Shown: piece by piece, positions 27,156 to 34,884 of the stretch | Position numbering within the stretch: position 1 is the stretch's first letter | How the letters are laid out: each line of letters starts with the position of its first letter | Source: Lachnospiraceae bacterium UBA4364 | Lineage (GTDB): Bacteria; Bacillota; Clostridia; Lachnospirales; Lachnospiraceae | DNA length: 64,000 bases | Direction of reading: 5' to 3' | NCBI GenBank assembly: GCA_002393955.1 | Contig: DGSK01000057.1 | Location: 1-64,000, forward strand | The notes under the pieces: generated by a model | What the model saw: the letters and a program-made list of their open reading frames with translations, nothing else | Told to the model about the DNA's origin: nothing | The model's database searches: none | Position numbers and translations under genes: made by a program

Positions 27156-27770
27156 ATGAAAACAATCAGACGACAGATTTATATATACCAGTACATTAGA
27201 GACTCGTACTATCATGGTCCTACGGAGCTTCGAAATAAGTTCGGTATCGGGACACGCATGCTTCAGCGAGACCTCAAGGATCTCAGAGACTGTGGACTGT
27301 TATATTTAAAATATAACAAAAAAAATGACAATTACGAGCCTGTCGATCCACCGACACATAAACCGGTCATAAAAATGACTGAACGCAGAAAAAAACACCT
27401 TGCAAGGCTGTACCGTCTTGGGACACTTATATATGGTTTGACTAAAACCGGGCTATACGAGCTTGAATGTTATGAATCAGAATATGATGAATATTTTGAA
27501 TATAAGGAGCTGATAAAAGAAGATCCTGTACAATTCCCTCCCGAATATCTTGGGGAACTGCCTGACATGCCCCGATTTGCAGACACAAAAGCAGAATACT
27601 ACAGACTTTTTCCTGACAGTAACGAACGCACACGGGCAAGAGATTTTGAAGAACTCACAGAAATCGGTTTTACAGTCAAATACAGTCGGCGTTACCGCGC
27701 CTTTCTTGTCGGTCCCGAAATGGATCTTGACGAAGAAAGACACTGGAAAAACACCCGTAAGAAATCATAA
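27156..27770 (+). CDS. Winged-helix DNA-binding protein divergent from the module
   Basis: A 204-residue protein whose first 60 residues look like a winged helix of the DeoR/HTH_11 kind that heads WYL regulators (GPTELRNKFGIGTRMLQRDL followed by a short wing). The rest is charged and Tyr-rich, with no WYL motif. It is divergent from the AAA+ operon, with 311 bases between. That context suggests it may regulate the module, which is inference. The second half does not match anything I know. Confidence 0.65.
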   Translation: MKTIRRQIYIYQYIRDSYYHGPTELRNKFGIGTRMLQRDLKDLRDCGLLYLKYNKKNDNYEPVDPPTHKPVIKMTERRKKHLARLYRLGTLIYGLTKTGLYELECYESEYDEYFEYKELIKEDPVQFPPEYLGELPDMPRFADTKAEYYRLFPDSNERTRARDFEELTEIGFTVKYSRRYRAFLVGPEMDLDEERHWKNTRKKS

Positions 27771-27793
27771 GATATCATCACCTGTTTTGTTAA

Positions 27794-29266
27794 TTAATTA
27801 AACACCACTACACCAAATATCGATTTTCCATACAGTTTCAGTGTCTGCATGAACTTTCTCAGTGTCAATTGGCTGCTTTTGCCGATTTTGATGCATAATA
27901 TCACATAGTCCGCATCGTGAATCTTATCAATGGTCTCATATCCCTCACGGAACTGTTCCATAAAGTCAAACTCCATACCCGGAAGGTCATCCTTATTCAG
28001 ATACCTTGCCAGGCGTTTTACCTCCCCCTCCGGAAGACTGTCAGCCATTATCAGGAAGCGTCTTTTTTTCAGTTTCATTCCCTTGACAGCATCACGAACA
28101 TCACTCATACTTCCGGTTTCAGAGTAAATTTCTCTCATCTTCTTTTCACCGATGCTCTCTCCGGGACGGGCATGATCAAGCTTCATAAAGTGTGTATACA
28201 GGATTTCTGCCAGGGCCTGATATATCTGATTATCGGACACACCATATGATACCCCAAGAAGATTGTCTGCAATATGGTCATACCATCTGCGCTTCTTCAT
28301 ATTTCTGCTATGGGGAAAGGCAATCATTGTCATAGTCCCAAGAAACGACTCGGCACCCTTTTCAGAAAGCAGCACCCCGGAAAGAATTGCTTTAAGAGAC
28401 AGGATCATCAGCACCGAAAACAGTCCAACACCACCTCCCATAAGAACCATCTTCTTATTTATTATCCTCTGCCTGTCTGCAATATAGGTCTTGAGTTTTT
28501 CAATTCTTTCTTCCGATGCCAATGTGTATGAGTTCTTAAAGCTGGCATCCGTAATCTCTTTCTTAGAAGAATCATCATCAGGAAAAAGTGAAGAGTCTAC
28601 CCTTGTAACCACAACCTTGTCCGAAATACTTAGGGAATGCGGGGGGAGATTTCCCCTTAATACCTGGTGCTGATTTTGCAGCTGCGCCAGGACATAATCC
28701 AATACCCTTTCCGCCGACTCCTCATCAATGTGTCGCACACTGACCGTAAAGTAGCCATTCGTTTCATTAGATGAAAAACTTACAGTCTGTGCAAGATAAG
28801 AAGTCTTGGTTCCCATCTCTTCTGCCAGGCTGTCAAAAGCAATAGAACCATTTACAAACCGGCCGTATTCCTGCATGATCTGAGTATCTATAGTATTGGT
28901 ATAAGATACAGCATTATCTGCTCCAATAGAAAGAGAGAAACTTGTATCCTCCACCTCCACGAAAACATTTGCAGACGCATATCCCTCTGCGTATGGATCT
29001 ATATTGGGCAGGATTCCGTTTTGAAGGTACTCCTGCTCGCTTGCCAGGCTGTTCTTCGCCCTGTCAACCATATCATTCTCGGAATCCCCCGCAAATAACT
29101 GGCGATAGAAATAACTTCCCGCTGAAATTCCTGCTCCTATTACCAAACCCGCAACCAGTGCAAAAATAAGAATCCGACTGTATCTGACAAGGTAGGCAAG
29201 GAGCTCTATCAGATCGATCTCCCTTTCCCCATCGTTTAAATCTCTGTTCCTTTCATCCTGTGGCAT
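27794..29266 (-). CDS. Wzz/CpsC-type polysaccharide co-polymerase with degenerate kinase-like tail
   Basis: Likely controls chain length or export of a capsule or exopolysaccharide. In 490 residues, one membrane segment lies at about 30-52 and a second at about 288-315, with a large extracytoplasmic domain between, the Wzz topology. The cytoplasmic tail (about 330-490) resembles the Rossmann core of bacterial tyrosine kinases of the CpsD/BY type (RRFLIMADSLPEGEVKRLA and a C-terminal GKSIFGVVVFN) but has no Walker A, so it is probably inactive and structural. It is not beside other polymerase genes. It ends tail to tail with the regulator at 27156. Confidence 0.75.
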   Translation of the reverse strand: MPQDERNRDLNDGEREIDLIELLAYLVRYSRILIFALVAGLVIGAGISAGSYFYRQLFAGDSENDMVDRAKNSLASEQEYLQNGILPNIDPYAEGYASANVFVEVEDTSFSLSIGADNAVSYTNTIDTQIMQEYGRFVNGSIAFDSLAEEMGTKTSYLAQTVSFSSNETNGYFTVSVRHIDEESAERVLDYVLAQLQNQHQVLRGNLPPHSLSISDKVVVTRVDSSLFPDDDSSKKEITDASFKNSYTLASEERIEKLKTYIADRQRIINKKMVLMGGGVGLFSVLMILSLKAILSGVLLSEKGAESFLGTMTMIAFPHSRNMKKRRWYDHIADNLLGVSYGVSDNQIYQALAEILYTHFMKLDHARPGESIGEKKMREIYSETGSMSDVRDAVKGMKLKKRRFLIMADSLPEGEVKRLARYLNKDDLPGMEFDFMEQFREGYETIDKIHDADYVILCIKIGKSSQLTLRKFMQTLKLYGKSIFGVVVFN

Positions 29267-29394
29267 AGCCGCGTCCCCTGTTCCCCCTATAACTATCCGA
29301 AGTTTTTATCCCGGGTATCTCCACATCAAGCAACATTATTATCCATTCAGTATCTGCTAATCATATGCGCTTCTGCAGATAATTTTAGTACACA

Positions 29395-29419
29395 TATTTA
29401 CTATATTCAATAGTAAATA
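29395..29419. promoter_or_regulatory. 25-bp palindromic operator upstream of XRE regulator
   Basis: Arm TATTTACTAT and its perfect inverse ATAGTAAATA are separated by five bases. It lies 38 bases before the start codon of the XRE gene, just upstream of a -10-like TACAAT at 29432-29437. This is the usual position of an autoregulatory operator. Confidence 0.65.
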
Positions 29420-29456
29420 TTTTTTACTTGTTACAATAAAATCAGAGGACATGTGA

Positions 29457-29687
29457 ATGGATCATAAACCGGCATACATCCAAATAATGAGAGACCTGAG
29501 GGAAGATATGGGGTACAAACAGGAATATGTTGCACAGTATCTCGGAACATCCCAGACTATGTATGCACGTTATGAACGCGGAGCAAATGAAATGCCTATA
29601 AGGCACCTTATAAGGCTATGCGAATTATATAATGTTTCTGCAGACTACTTACTTGGACTCTCACGAAAGAGAATAAGAAATATTTAA
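29457..29687 (+). CDS. XRE-family HTH transcriptional regulator
   Basis: A 76-residue single-domain DNA-binding protein. The five-helix Cro/C1 fold fits almost the whole length, with the recognition region QEYVAQYLGTSQTMYARYER and a C-terminal YNVSADYLLGLS typical of the family. AGAGG precedes the ATG. A 25-bp palindrome sits in the promoter region. It is divergent from the Wzz-type gene, which is a candidate target, and solitary otherwise. Confidence 0.9.
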   Translation: MDHKPAYIQIMRDLREDMGYKQEYVAQYLGTSQTMYARYERGANEMPIRHLIRLCELYNVSADYLLGLSRKRIRNI

Positions 29688-29861
29688 CTGCAGTAGTTTT
29701 TCTTTATAGCATTCCGGATATTCAGAAAAATAAAACCACCGAATCAACGCAAAGCATTATGCTTCTTGTCTTATCCAATGGTCGATACTGCTTATTCTTT
29801 TTATCATGATCAGGAATATAGCCTATCCTAACCCTCCCCCCGAATTTCCATTAATATAAGG

Positions 29862-30608
29862 TTAATCTCGAAAACAACGTCTCTGGATACAGTACATCTC
29901 CACTGCCACAAATATAACCAGTGCTATAGAGATATGCTGGGATGATGACAGACCGTCAGGCCAGATGCCGCGCCCGGTATCCCCCCGGAAGAATTCAAGT
30001 ATGAACCTGCATATCCCATAGGTAAAGAGATATGCTTCAAGAGTATATTTATCTGATTTCCTTACTTTCTGCATTATTAGAAGACCTGCAAATATCAGCA
30101 GATTACACAAGCTCTCTATCGCCTGCACCGGAAAGAAAAGTTCCCCCGGAAAATCCTCATTTGGAACTCCCCACGAACATTCGAAGCCATAGCAGCACCC
30201 TGCAAAAAGACAGCCGATGCGCCCGAATATATGAAACAATGGTATTGAAGGTGCAGCATAGTCCAGCATCAAACGCACGCTCCGGTGTGTAAGCTTTGCA
30301 AAAATCGCGGCACCAGCAAGGACTCCAAGCATACCGCCGTAGAAAACTATCCCGCCATAGATCAGATCCTGAAAAAAGCCTTTAAACGAAAATCCAATCA
30401 CGGCAATGTCTGATATAGCATAAGCAATCCTGCTGCATACGAACATCATAGCGATACAGCTTGCTGCGCAGAAAAAAAATTCCTTATAGGAAAGCTTTGC
30501 CCGCTCCATCCTGAAGGAATTGAAAATGCAGACAAAAAACATCCCTATGGTTCCGAATAAAACATAGGCTGATATGTCAAATCCTAAGATCGTGAATTCC
30601 GGATGAAT
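29862..30608 (-). CDS. lgt: Lgt-family prolipoprotein diacylglyceryl transferase, likely ATT start
   Basis: Integral membrane protein with the Lgt pattern: GGIVFYGGMLGVLAG, then FGRIGCLFAGCCYG, PVQAIESL and a C-terminal FTYGICRFILEFFRGD. Lgt moves diacylglycerol from phosphatidylglycerol to the lipobox cysteine. The first ATG (30542) has no ribosome site. The frame continues upstream 22 codons to an ATT at 30608 with AGGAGG exactly 8 bases before it, adding HPEFTILGFDISAYVLFG, which is the usual Lgt N-terminal part. Upstream of that a stop follows, and no ATG, GTG or TTG is in frame. The cysteines in the signature region suggest a paralogous, Gram-positive branch, so it may not be the main Lgt. 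Confidence 0.82.
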   Translation of the reverse strand: MHPEFTILGFDISAYVLFGTIGMFFVCIFNSFRMERAKLSYKEFFFCAASCIAMMFVCSRIAYAISDIAVIGFSFKGFFQDLIYGGIVFYGGMLGVLAGAAIFAKLTHRSVRLMLDYAAPSIPLFHIFGRIGCLFAGCCYGFECSWGVPNEDFPGELFFPVQAIESLCNLLIFAGLLIMQKVRKSDKYTLEAYLFTYGICRFILEFFRGDTGRGIWPDGLSSSQHISIALVIFVAVEMYCIQRRCFRD

Positions 30609-30629
30609 TGCTCCGCCCTCCTAATATTA

Positions 30630-30679
30630 TCAAAATACATAAAAGCAGATGAAACAGCCACACGCTATCTCATCTGCTT
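30630..30679 (-). terminator. Probable terminator of the secreted-protein gene
   Basis: AAGCAGATGA and its inverse TCATCTGCTT (10-bp perfect arms, 17-base loop). On the minus strand it is followed by the T-rich CTTTTATGTATTTTG. It lies between the secreted-protein stop and the lgt ribosome site. Confidence 0.6.
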
Positions 30680-30743
30680 CAAAAATAATTCATAGTAATT
30701 CGCTGTTTTTTTTAACTGCATTAGTCACTAATGTACATTACAT

Positions 30744-31526
30744 TTATTTCTCATACATCTCGCCCTGCTTCAGACAAACCGTTGCACTGGGCATTTCCTG
30801 AGAATAATCAGCGTCATGAACCGAGAAACATACATGTGCCTCAGCATCATCAGCAAGTGTTGCTTCCGGCATATAGAAAGATCCTGACCACTTAAATGAT
30901 ATACTGCCATCCTCGTTATCCCAGATATCAAGATCAACCCCTTCCTGAGCTGTCGCTATACCTATCCAGTCGTCAAGGGATGCGTTTTCTCCGGGAAGCA
31001 GATAGAATTCCTCCGGCTTCCAGCCCTGATCCAACAGTTCCTTGCTTACACGTCCGGAAACATGGAATACATTCTCGCCGTCAACCTTTTCCCATAAAGC
31101 ACTTTCGATCTGAATGGGTTCTGCAGTCTCTTCTACGGTCTCCTCTGTGGCTTCTGGAGTTGCTTCAGCTTCTGAAGCTTCAGTAGCTACCTCTGCAGCG
31201 ATTTCCTCAGTAGCAGCCTCTGTCTCACTGCTTTCATTTGCAGGTCTTACGGATATAATTACAGTTCTTTTTTTACCCTTCAGCGTATTATACTCGGCCT
31301 TTGTCATACTTATATCATTATATGTCTTATCGAAGCAGGAGCAGTCTCTATCTTCTACTTTATAGCTGACTACCACTTCATCATCATCGCTAAGGCCTTC
31401 TATTGACTCTTCAGATACATCGGCAAAAGCTATTGTGCTGCTCAGTGCACCTACCGTCAGAAATACTGCTGCCAATGCACCAAAAACTGCCACGCCTCCA
31501 AATACTTTCTTCATTACATTTTTCAT
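30744..31526 (-). CDS. Secreted protein with acidic Glu/Ala-rich linker
   Basis: Residues 1 to about 36 form a signal peptide (basic start, hydrophobic core, AFADVS cleavage region). A short N-terminal domain with a CSC motif follows, then a low-complexity stretch of Glu, Ala and Thr (about 95-140), then a C-terminal domain of about 120 residues with Trp, Asp and Gly typical of a beta-sandwich. No catalytic motif or cell-wall anchor is seen. The start at 31526 follows AGGAGG by 7 bases. Its promoter region has a perfect LytTR-type double site, so expression is probably controlled by a LytTR response regulator. Confidence 0.75.
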   Translation of the reverse strand: MKNVMKKVFGGVAVFGALAAVFLTVGALSSTIAFADVSEESIEGLSDDDEVVVSYKVEDRDCSCFDKTYNDISMTKAEYNTLKGKKRTVIISVRPANESSETEAATEEIAAEVATEASEAEATPEATEETVEETAEPIQIESALWEKVDGENVFHVSGRVSKELLDQGWKPEEFYLLPGENASLDDWIGIATAQEGVDLDIWDNEDGSISFKWSGSFYMPEATLADDAEAHVCFSVHDADYSQEMPSATVCLKQGEMYEK

Positions 31527-31585
31527 ACTTTTTCCTCCTACCAATAAATCTGATTGGTGTATTTTACTAGAAAAGGAACTGAAAT

Positions 31586-31629
31586 TCTATATAATTGCGA
31601 CAAACGGTCGGATTTGGTGACTAAACGGT
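31586..31629 (-). promoter_or_regulatory. LytTR-type double binding site and -10 of the secreted-protein gene
   Basis: On the minus strand ACCGTTTAG (31629-31621) and ACCGTTTGT (31608-31600) are direct repeats separated by exactly 12 bases. Each fits the known LytTR consensus [TA][AC][CA]GTTN[AG][TG] at every position. A -10-like TATAGA is at 31591-31586, so the sites occupy the -35 region, as for an activator. The start codon is 60 bases further on. Confidence 0.72.
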
Positions 31630-31670
31630 CAAAAATCATTTATTTTTCATTAACAACACCCTCCTTTGAT

Positions 31671-31723
31671 GAAAATAAAAAGCGCATACTATTTGCCGGA
31701 ACACTCCCGCAGATAATATGCGC
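31671..31723 (-). terminator. Terminator after the Rpn remnant
   Basis: GCGCATA at 31682-31688 and TATGCGC at 31717-31723 form the base of a stem with further partial pairing inside. On the minus strand it is followed by TTTTTATTTTC. It lies downstream of the broken Rpn copy. Confidence 0.55.
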
Positions 31724-31818
31724 ATCCAAATCGTGTATTAAATTGTACTGGGCGCAAACTTACCCTGTCTGTCTGGTACGGTACGGGCGATTATCATCTG
31801 CGACAGCATATATACGGC

Positions 31819-32198
31819 TTAATCCGCAGAAACCAGCATTTCCTTTTCCACGGTTTTCACTTGTTCTATTGGATAGCCACAGAAATCTGCTATTTCTTTA
31901 GCGGTCTTGCCGGAACGCAACATGCGCGAGATTGTCTCGTAATCAGCTTCTTTGCGACCATCCTCATATCCTTCATCCCTTGCATCCTGTATCACAACCC
32001 ATTCTTTCATATACTGCGTCCTTCAGATTTCATTCTTGTATGCCTTTGCTACTGCAGAATTCAATTTTTCTGTCAGTTCGTCACTCGCATTACCGGTACC
32101 GATAAATTCGTACAAATGTCTGATACCATCCGGAATATCCTCACCCTCATATTTACAATTATAGAACACTTTTTCCGTTCCGTCATGCAAGCCGGCAT
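31819..32198 (-). pseudogene. Broken tandem copy of the Rpn nuclease gene
   Basis: Translation from 32198 gives LHDGTEKVFYNCKYEGEDIP and onward, aligning with the middle of the intact Rpn-family protein encoded immediately upstream. At the codon matching a Trp of the intact copy (KNQAWRGQYMKE) it has TGA (KNEI, stop, RTQYMKE) and then continues in the same frame to the normal C-terminal end with ADFCGYPIEQVKTVEKEML. It therefore lacks the catalytic N-terminal half and has a nonsense codon. A 63-residue product could start at 32010 but is unlikely to be functional. Confidence 0.8.
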
Positions 32199-32203
32199 TT
32201 TAC

Positions 32204-33025
32204 TCATTCCACCGATGCCAGCATATTCTTCTCTACCCTTTCCACAAGTTCGTAGGGATAACCACAGAAATCTACAATCTCATCAACAGTTTTACCTCGC
32301 TTCAGCATATCGAATATCATTTCTTCCCGTTCATCTTCTCTGCCCTCGTCATACATATCCATTCTGATGATTCTTTCTTTCATGTATTGGCCCCTCCAAG
32401 CCTGGTTTTTTCGTCCCCTAATAACAGCCTCATGTATCTTTCCTGTAAGGACATCCGTGACGTTTCCATTTTCTATATAATCATACAGCTTCTTACAGCG
32501 GTCCGGAATATCTTCTCCTTCATATGTACAGTTAAAGAATATCTTTTCGGTACCGTCTTCCAGTTCAAGACCATTAACCTCTCTGCAACATTCTCTAAAT
32601 GTATACCGGCTTTCTCCCCTCATAAACGGATCAAACGTACACATGAATATCACTTTACTCTCCGGAAGATCCCTATATGAACTGCCCCTGTCCATAAAGT
32701 CTATATCTATTGCACTTTGGTAAAAACGGCTCCTTCTGGGCAGCTGATGAAATTCCAGCGACTTGTTGTTCATGTTGTGCATCTCAGCATCATATACTAT
32801 ACCTTCGCTGTCCCGATTATACACATCCAGCCTTATTGGTTTTCCATCCACAGTGTACCTGAACTCTTTCTGTGTCTGAACCTCTTCAAGCTCCCCTACC
32901 GGTTCCTGCAGCAAGCATTCCAGTACACCCCTGCACAAGTCACGATCCTCCATTACCTTGCCGAACATGAAGTCATCCCTAAACTCCAGTTCATCAAAAT
33001 CTTTCACTACTTTCTGTTTACCCAT
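32204..33025 (-). CDS. Rpn-family recombination-promoting nuclease / PD-(D/E)XK transposase-like protein
   Basis: A 273-residue PD-(D/E)XK protein of the Rpn/transposase_31 group. It starts with DDFMFGKVMEDRDLCRGVLE, then has the core segment IRLDVYNRDSEGIVYDAEMHN (split as RLDVY with the catalytic Asp and YDAEMHN with the catalytic Glu), and ends with a helical tail with the repeated VDEIVDFCGYPYELVERVEK motif. Family members cut DNA and promote recombination, and some are linked to phage defence. The start at 33025 follows AGGAGGAG; the longer frame to 33121 lacks a site. A truncated copy follows directly, indicating past tandem duplication. Confidence 0.85.
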   Translation of the reverse strand: MGKQKVVKDFDELEFRDDFMFGKVMEDRDLCRGVLECLLQEPVGELEEVQTQKEFRYTVDGKPIRLDVYNRDSEGIVYDAEMHNMNNKSLEFHQLPRRSRFYQSAIDIDFMDRGSSYRDLPESKVIFMCTFDPFMRGESRYTFRECCREVNGLELEDGTEKIFFNCTYEGEDIPDRCKKLYDYIENGNVTDVLTGKIHEAVIRGRKNQAWRGQYMKERIIRMDMYDEGREDEREEMIFDMLKRGKTVDEIVDFCGYPYELVERVEKNMLASVE

Positions 33026-33358
33026 ATTCTCCTCCTTTGATGATGTTGCTGCCGGCAGAAACCCTATGGATAAACAATTTTCACTATGTCCCTGCCTATA
33101 AAATGATTGGATTATAAGCAAAGACTTCAGAATTGATCAGATATGAATTACAGATAACCTTCATAGGTCATAAACTATTTTGAATTTTTGCTTACGGAAG
33201 AATTGTAACACATTCAATACATTTTGAGAACAACCAAGTACAGTTCACGTGCACCCGCATGTGCCGTTTTGACCGATTTGGGAATGTTCATATTAAATAG
33301 AAAAAGCTACAGTATCTGATAGAATCATCTTAGAAAAAGTTTTAAGGAGAGCTGATCT

Positions 33359-33403
33359 ATGGCACGTTTAATCGGGCCCCCCCCTTTAATCATTCAGAAA
33401 TGA
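33359..33403 (+). pseudogene. Possible remnant of an ATPase gene start
   Basis: AAGGAG stands 9 bases before an ATG that encodes MARLIG, a start often seen in archaeal-type AAA ATPases (MARLIGRE...). The frame then runs into a C8 tract and stops after 14 codons. A further open stretch (33407-33499, KHLEKYQWRK onward) is not in a recognisable gene. The rest of 33026-33614 holds no gene that I can support. The low confidence reflects the shortness of the match. Confidence 0.3.
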
Positions 33404-33549
33404 TAAGCATCTTGAGAAATATCAATGGCGGAAAATGCCTGTAAACGATATAAATGTGATAGAGGAAATAATAAGGACAGTCAAAATGCATCCCTGATCC
33501 TTTTACTTACATCCACCTTCCCTGTTTTTGAATTTTGATAACAAACCAC

Positions 33550-33600
33550 AAAAAAACCATATCCGCTGACATCATTGCAATGCCATAAACAGAATATGGT
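33550..33600 (-). terminator. Terminator of the ICMT-type gene
   Basis: ATATGGT/ACCATAT arms 31 bases apart (33594-33600 and 33556-33562). On the minus strand the second arm runs directly into seven T. It starts 15 bases after the methyltransferase stop. Confidence 0.6.
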
Positions 33601-33614
33601 CTTTAATCTGAATA

Positions 33615-34118
33615 TTATTTCTTCCTCGGGATCCAGGGAATGCAACGGTTCACGTGCTTCTTGTATTCTGCGTATTCCTCACCGTACAGGTCAAGCAGCC
33701 ACTTCTCTTCCGTATTGATCAGGACAATTGTCATGATAAGCCAGTTTACAAAGGGAAGGATGAACAGCCATGCACTATGGAACATCAGGGTACCGCCTGT
33801 GATCATCAGCCAGATTCCGCTGTACATGGGATTCCTGACCCATGCATATATCCCGTCGGTCTTCAGGATATTCTCGCTAATATTCTTATCCATTCCGGAA
33901 CGTATCGCACTGATAAACCATACAACAAACCCTGCGATCCAGAGAGCAGCTCCCACACCAATGCTTACCCAGGACCATATACCCGACAGCCATCCTGATT
34001 TCAATACAGCAAAAGCCAAAATTACACCTGCAGCTGTCAAGGCGACCATTCCGCCGATCATAAACGGCCCGATTCCAAAAAGAGGAAGCTTCTGACCTTC
34101 CTTGATAAAATTCTTCAT
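33615..34118 (-). CDS. ICMT-type membrane methyltransferase
   Basis: A 167-residue membrane protein with four hydrophobic segments. Its C-terminal half has the isoprenylcysteine/phospholipid methyltransferase signature: RNPMYSGIW, a Glu pair in NTEEKWLLDLYGEEYAEYKK and a final CIPWIPR. Family members use SAM to methylate a lipid or a lipid-like thiol, and the bacterial substrates are mostly unknown. It is solitary, ends at a good terminator and is divergent from the DUF2442-HTH gene. Confidence 0.85.
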   Translation of the reverse strand: MKNFIKEGQKLPLFGIGPFMIGGMVALTAAGVILAFAVLKSGWLSGIWSWVSIGVGAALWIAGFVVWFISAIRSGMDKNISENILKTDGIYAWVRNPMYSGIWLMITGGTLMFHSAWLFILPFVNWLIMTIVLINTEEKWLLDLYGEEYAEYKKHVNRCIPWIPRKK

Positions 34119-34233
34119 AATATACTACTCCTCCATAACAAATCGTGTAATTACAACGAGCAGTTAGTTATATCAAACTAGTGGTAATATTATATCCTCT
34201 CATATCAAAAAAGGCGTACACAGCATAGACTCC

Positions 34234-34872
34234 ATGTGGAGTGCCAAATTTGTAGGACAGCGAATAATCCCGCCCGACAGACAGAATCTTGGAAGCATAT
34301 TAAAGGAAAACGGACTTAAAGTATACGATGAATACAGACTGCTGCTTTTAAGCGATGGTCAGTGTGCACAGGATGACCTTCGTCTGGCACGGATCCGCGA
34401 AGATCAGGTCAGTACAGAAATAAAGAATAGACTAAATAAGAAAGTTCTGGATGTAATGACGCTGGACGGATTCAGGATACTGGTTTTTTTCAAAGACGGA
34501 AAAAACTCCTTCGCTGATATAAAAAAAATCTGCAAGGACGATCCTTTATTTGGAAATGTAACCGGCAATATTGAAAATTTCAGAAACATCAAAGTATCTC
34601 CCGGAGGACATGGAATAGAATGGGGGGAAGAACGGTTTATTTCAGCTGAAACCCTGAGAAAGTGCAGCGATAATTCAGAAATAACCTATGAAGATATTAT
34701 CTGTTTTATAAAAACCAGGATGACAGACACAGCTGAAACTGCCCAGATGCTCAACTGTTCAAGGCAATATGTCAATCAGCTGACCGATAAAGGAAGACTA
34801 TCTCCTGTCCGAAGCACCCCCGGCTCAAATCTCTACCTGAAAAGCGCACTCGAATCGGAGAGTTATTCCTAA
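34234..34872 (+). CDS. DUF2442 domain fused to an HTH domain
   Basis: A 212-residue protein. About residues 65-135 fit DUF2442 (VLDVMTLDGFRILVFFKDG, then GHGIEWGEERFISAETL). The C-terminal 50 residues form an excisionase/MerR-like helix-turn-helix (TAETAQMLNCSRQYVNQLTDKGRLSPV). DUF2442 proteins often occur next to toxin-antitoxin partners such as DUF4160. Here no partner is adjacent, and the DNA-binding part is in the same chain, so it may be a self-contained regulator or orphan antitoxin. The ribosome site is weak and the start uncertain. It ends tail to tail with the amino-acid ABC operon. Confidence 0.65.
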   Translation: MWSAKFVGQRIIPPDRQNLGSILKENGLKVYDEYRLLLLSDGQCAQDDLRLARIREDQVSTEIKNRLNKKVLDVMTLDGFRILVFFKDGKNSFADIKKICKDDPLFGNVTGNIENFRNIKVSPGGHGIEWGEERFISAETLRKCSDNSEITYEDIICFIKTRMTDTAETAQMLNCSRQYVNQLTDKGRLSPVRSTPGSNLYLKSALESESYS

Positions 34873-34884
34873 TAGAAAATCGCC

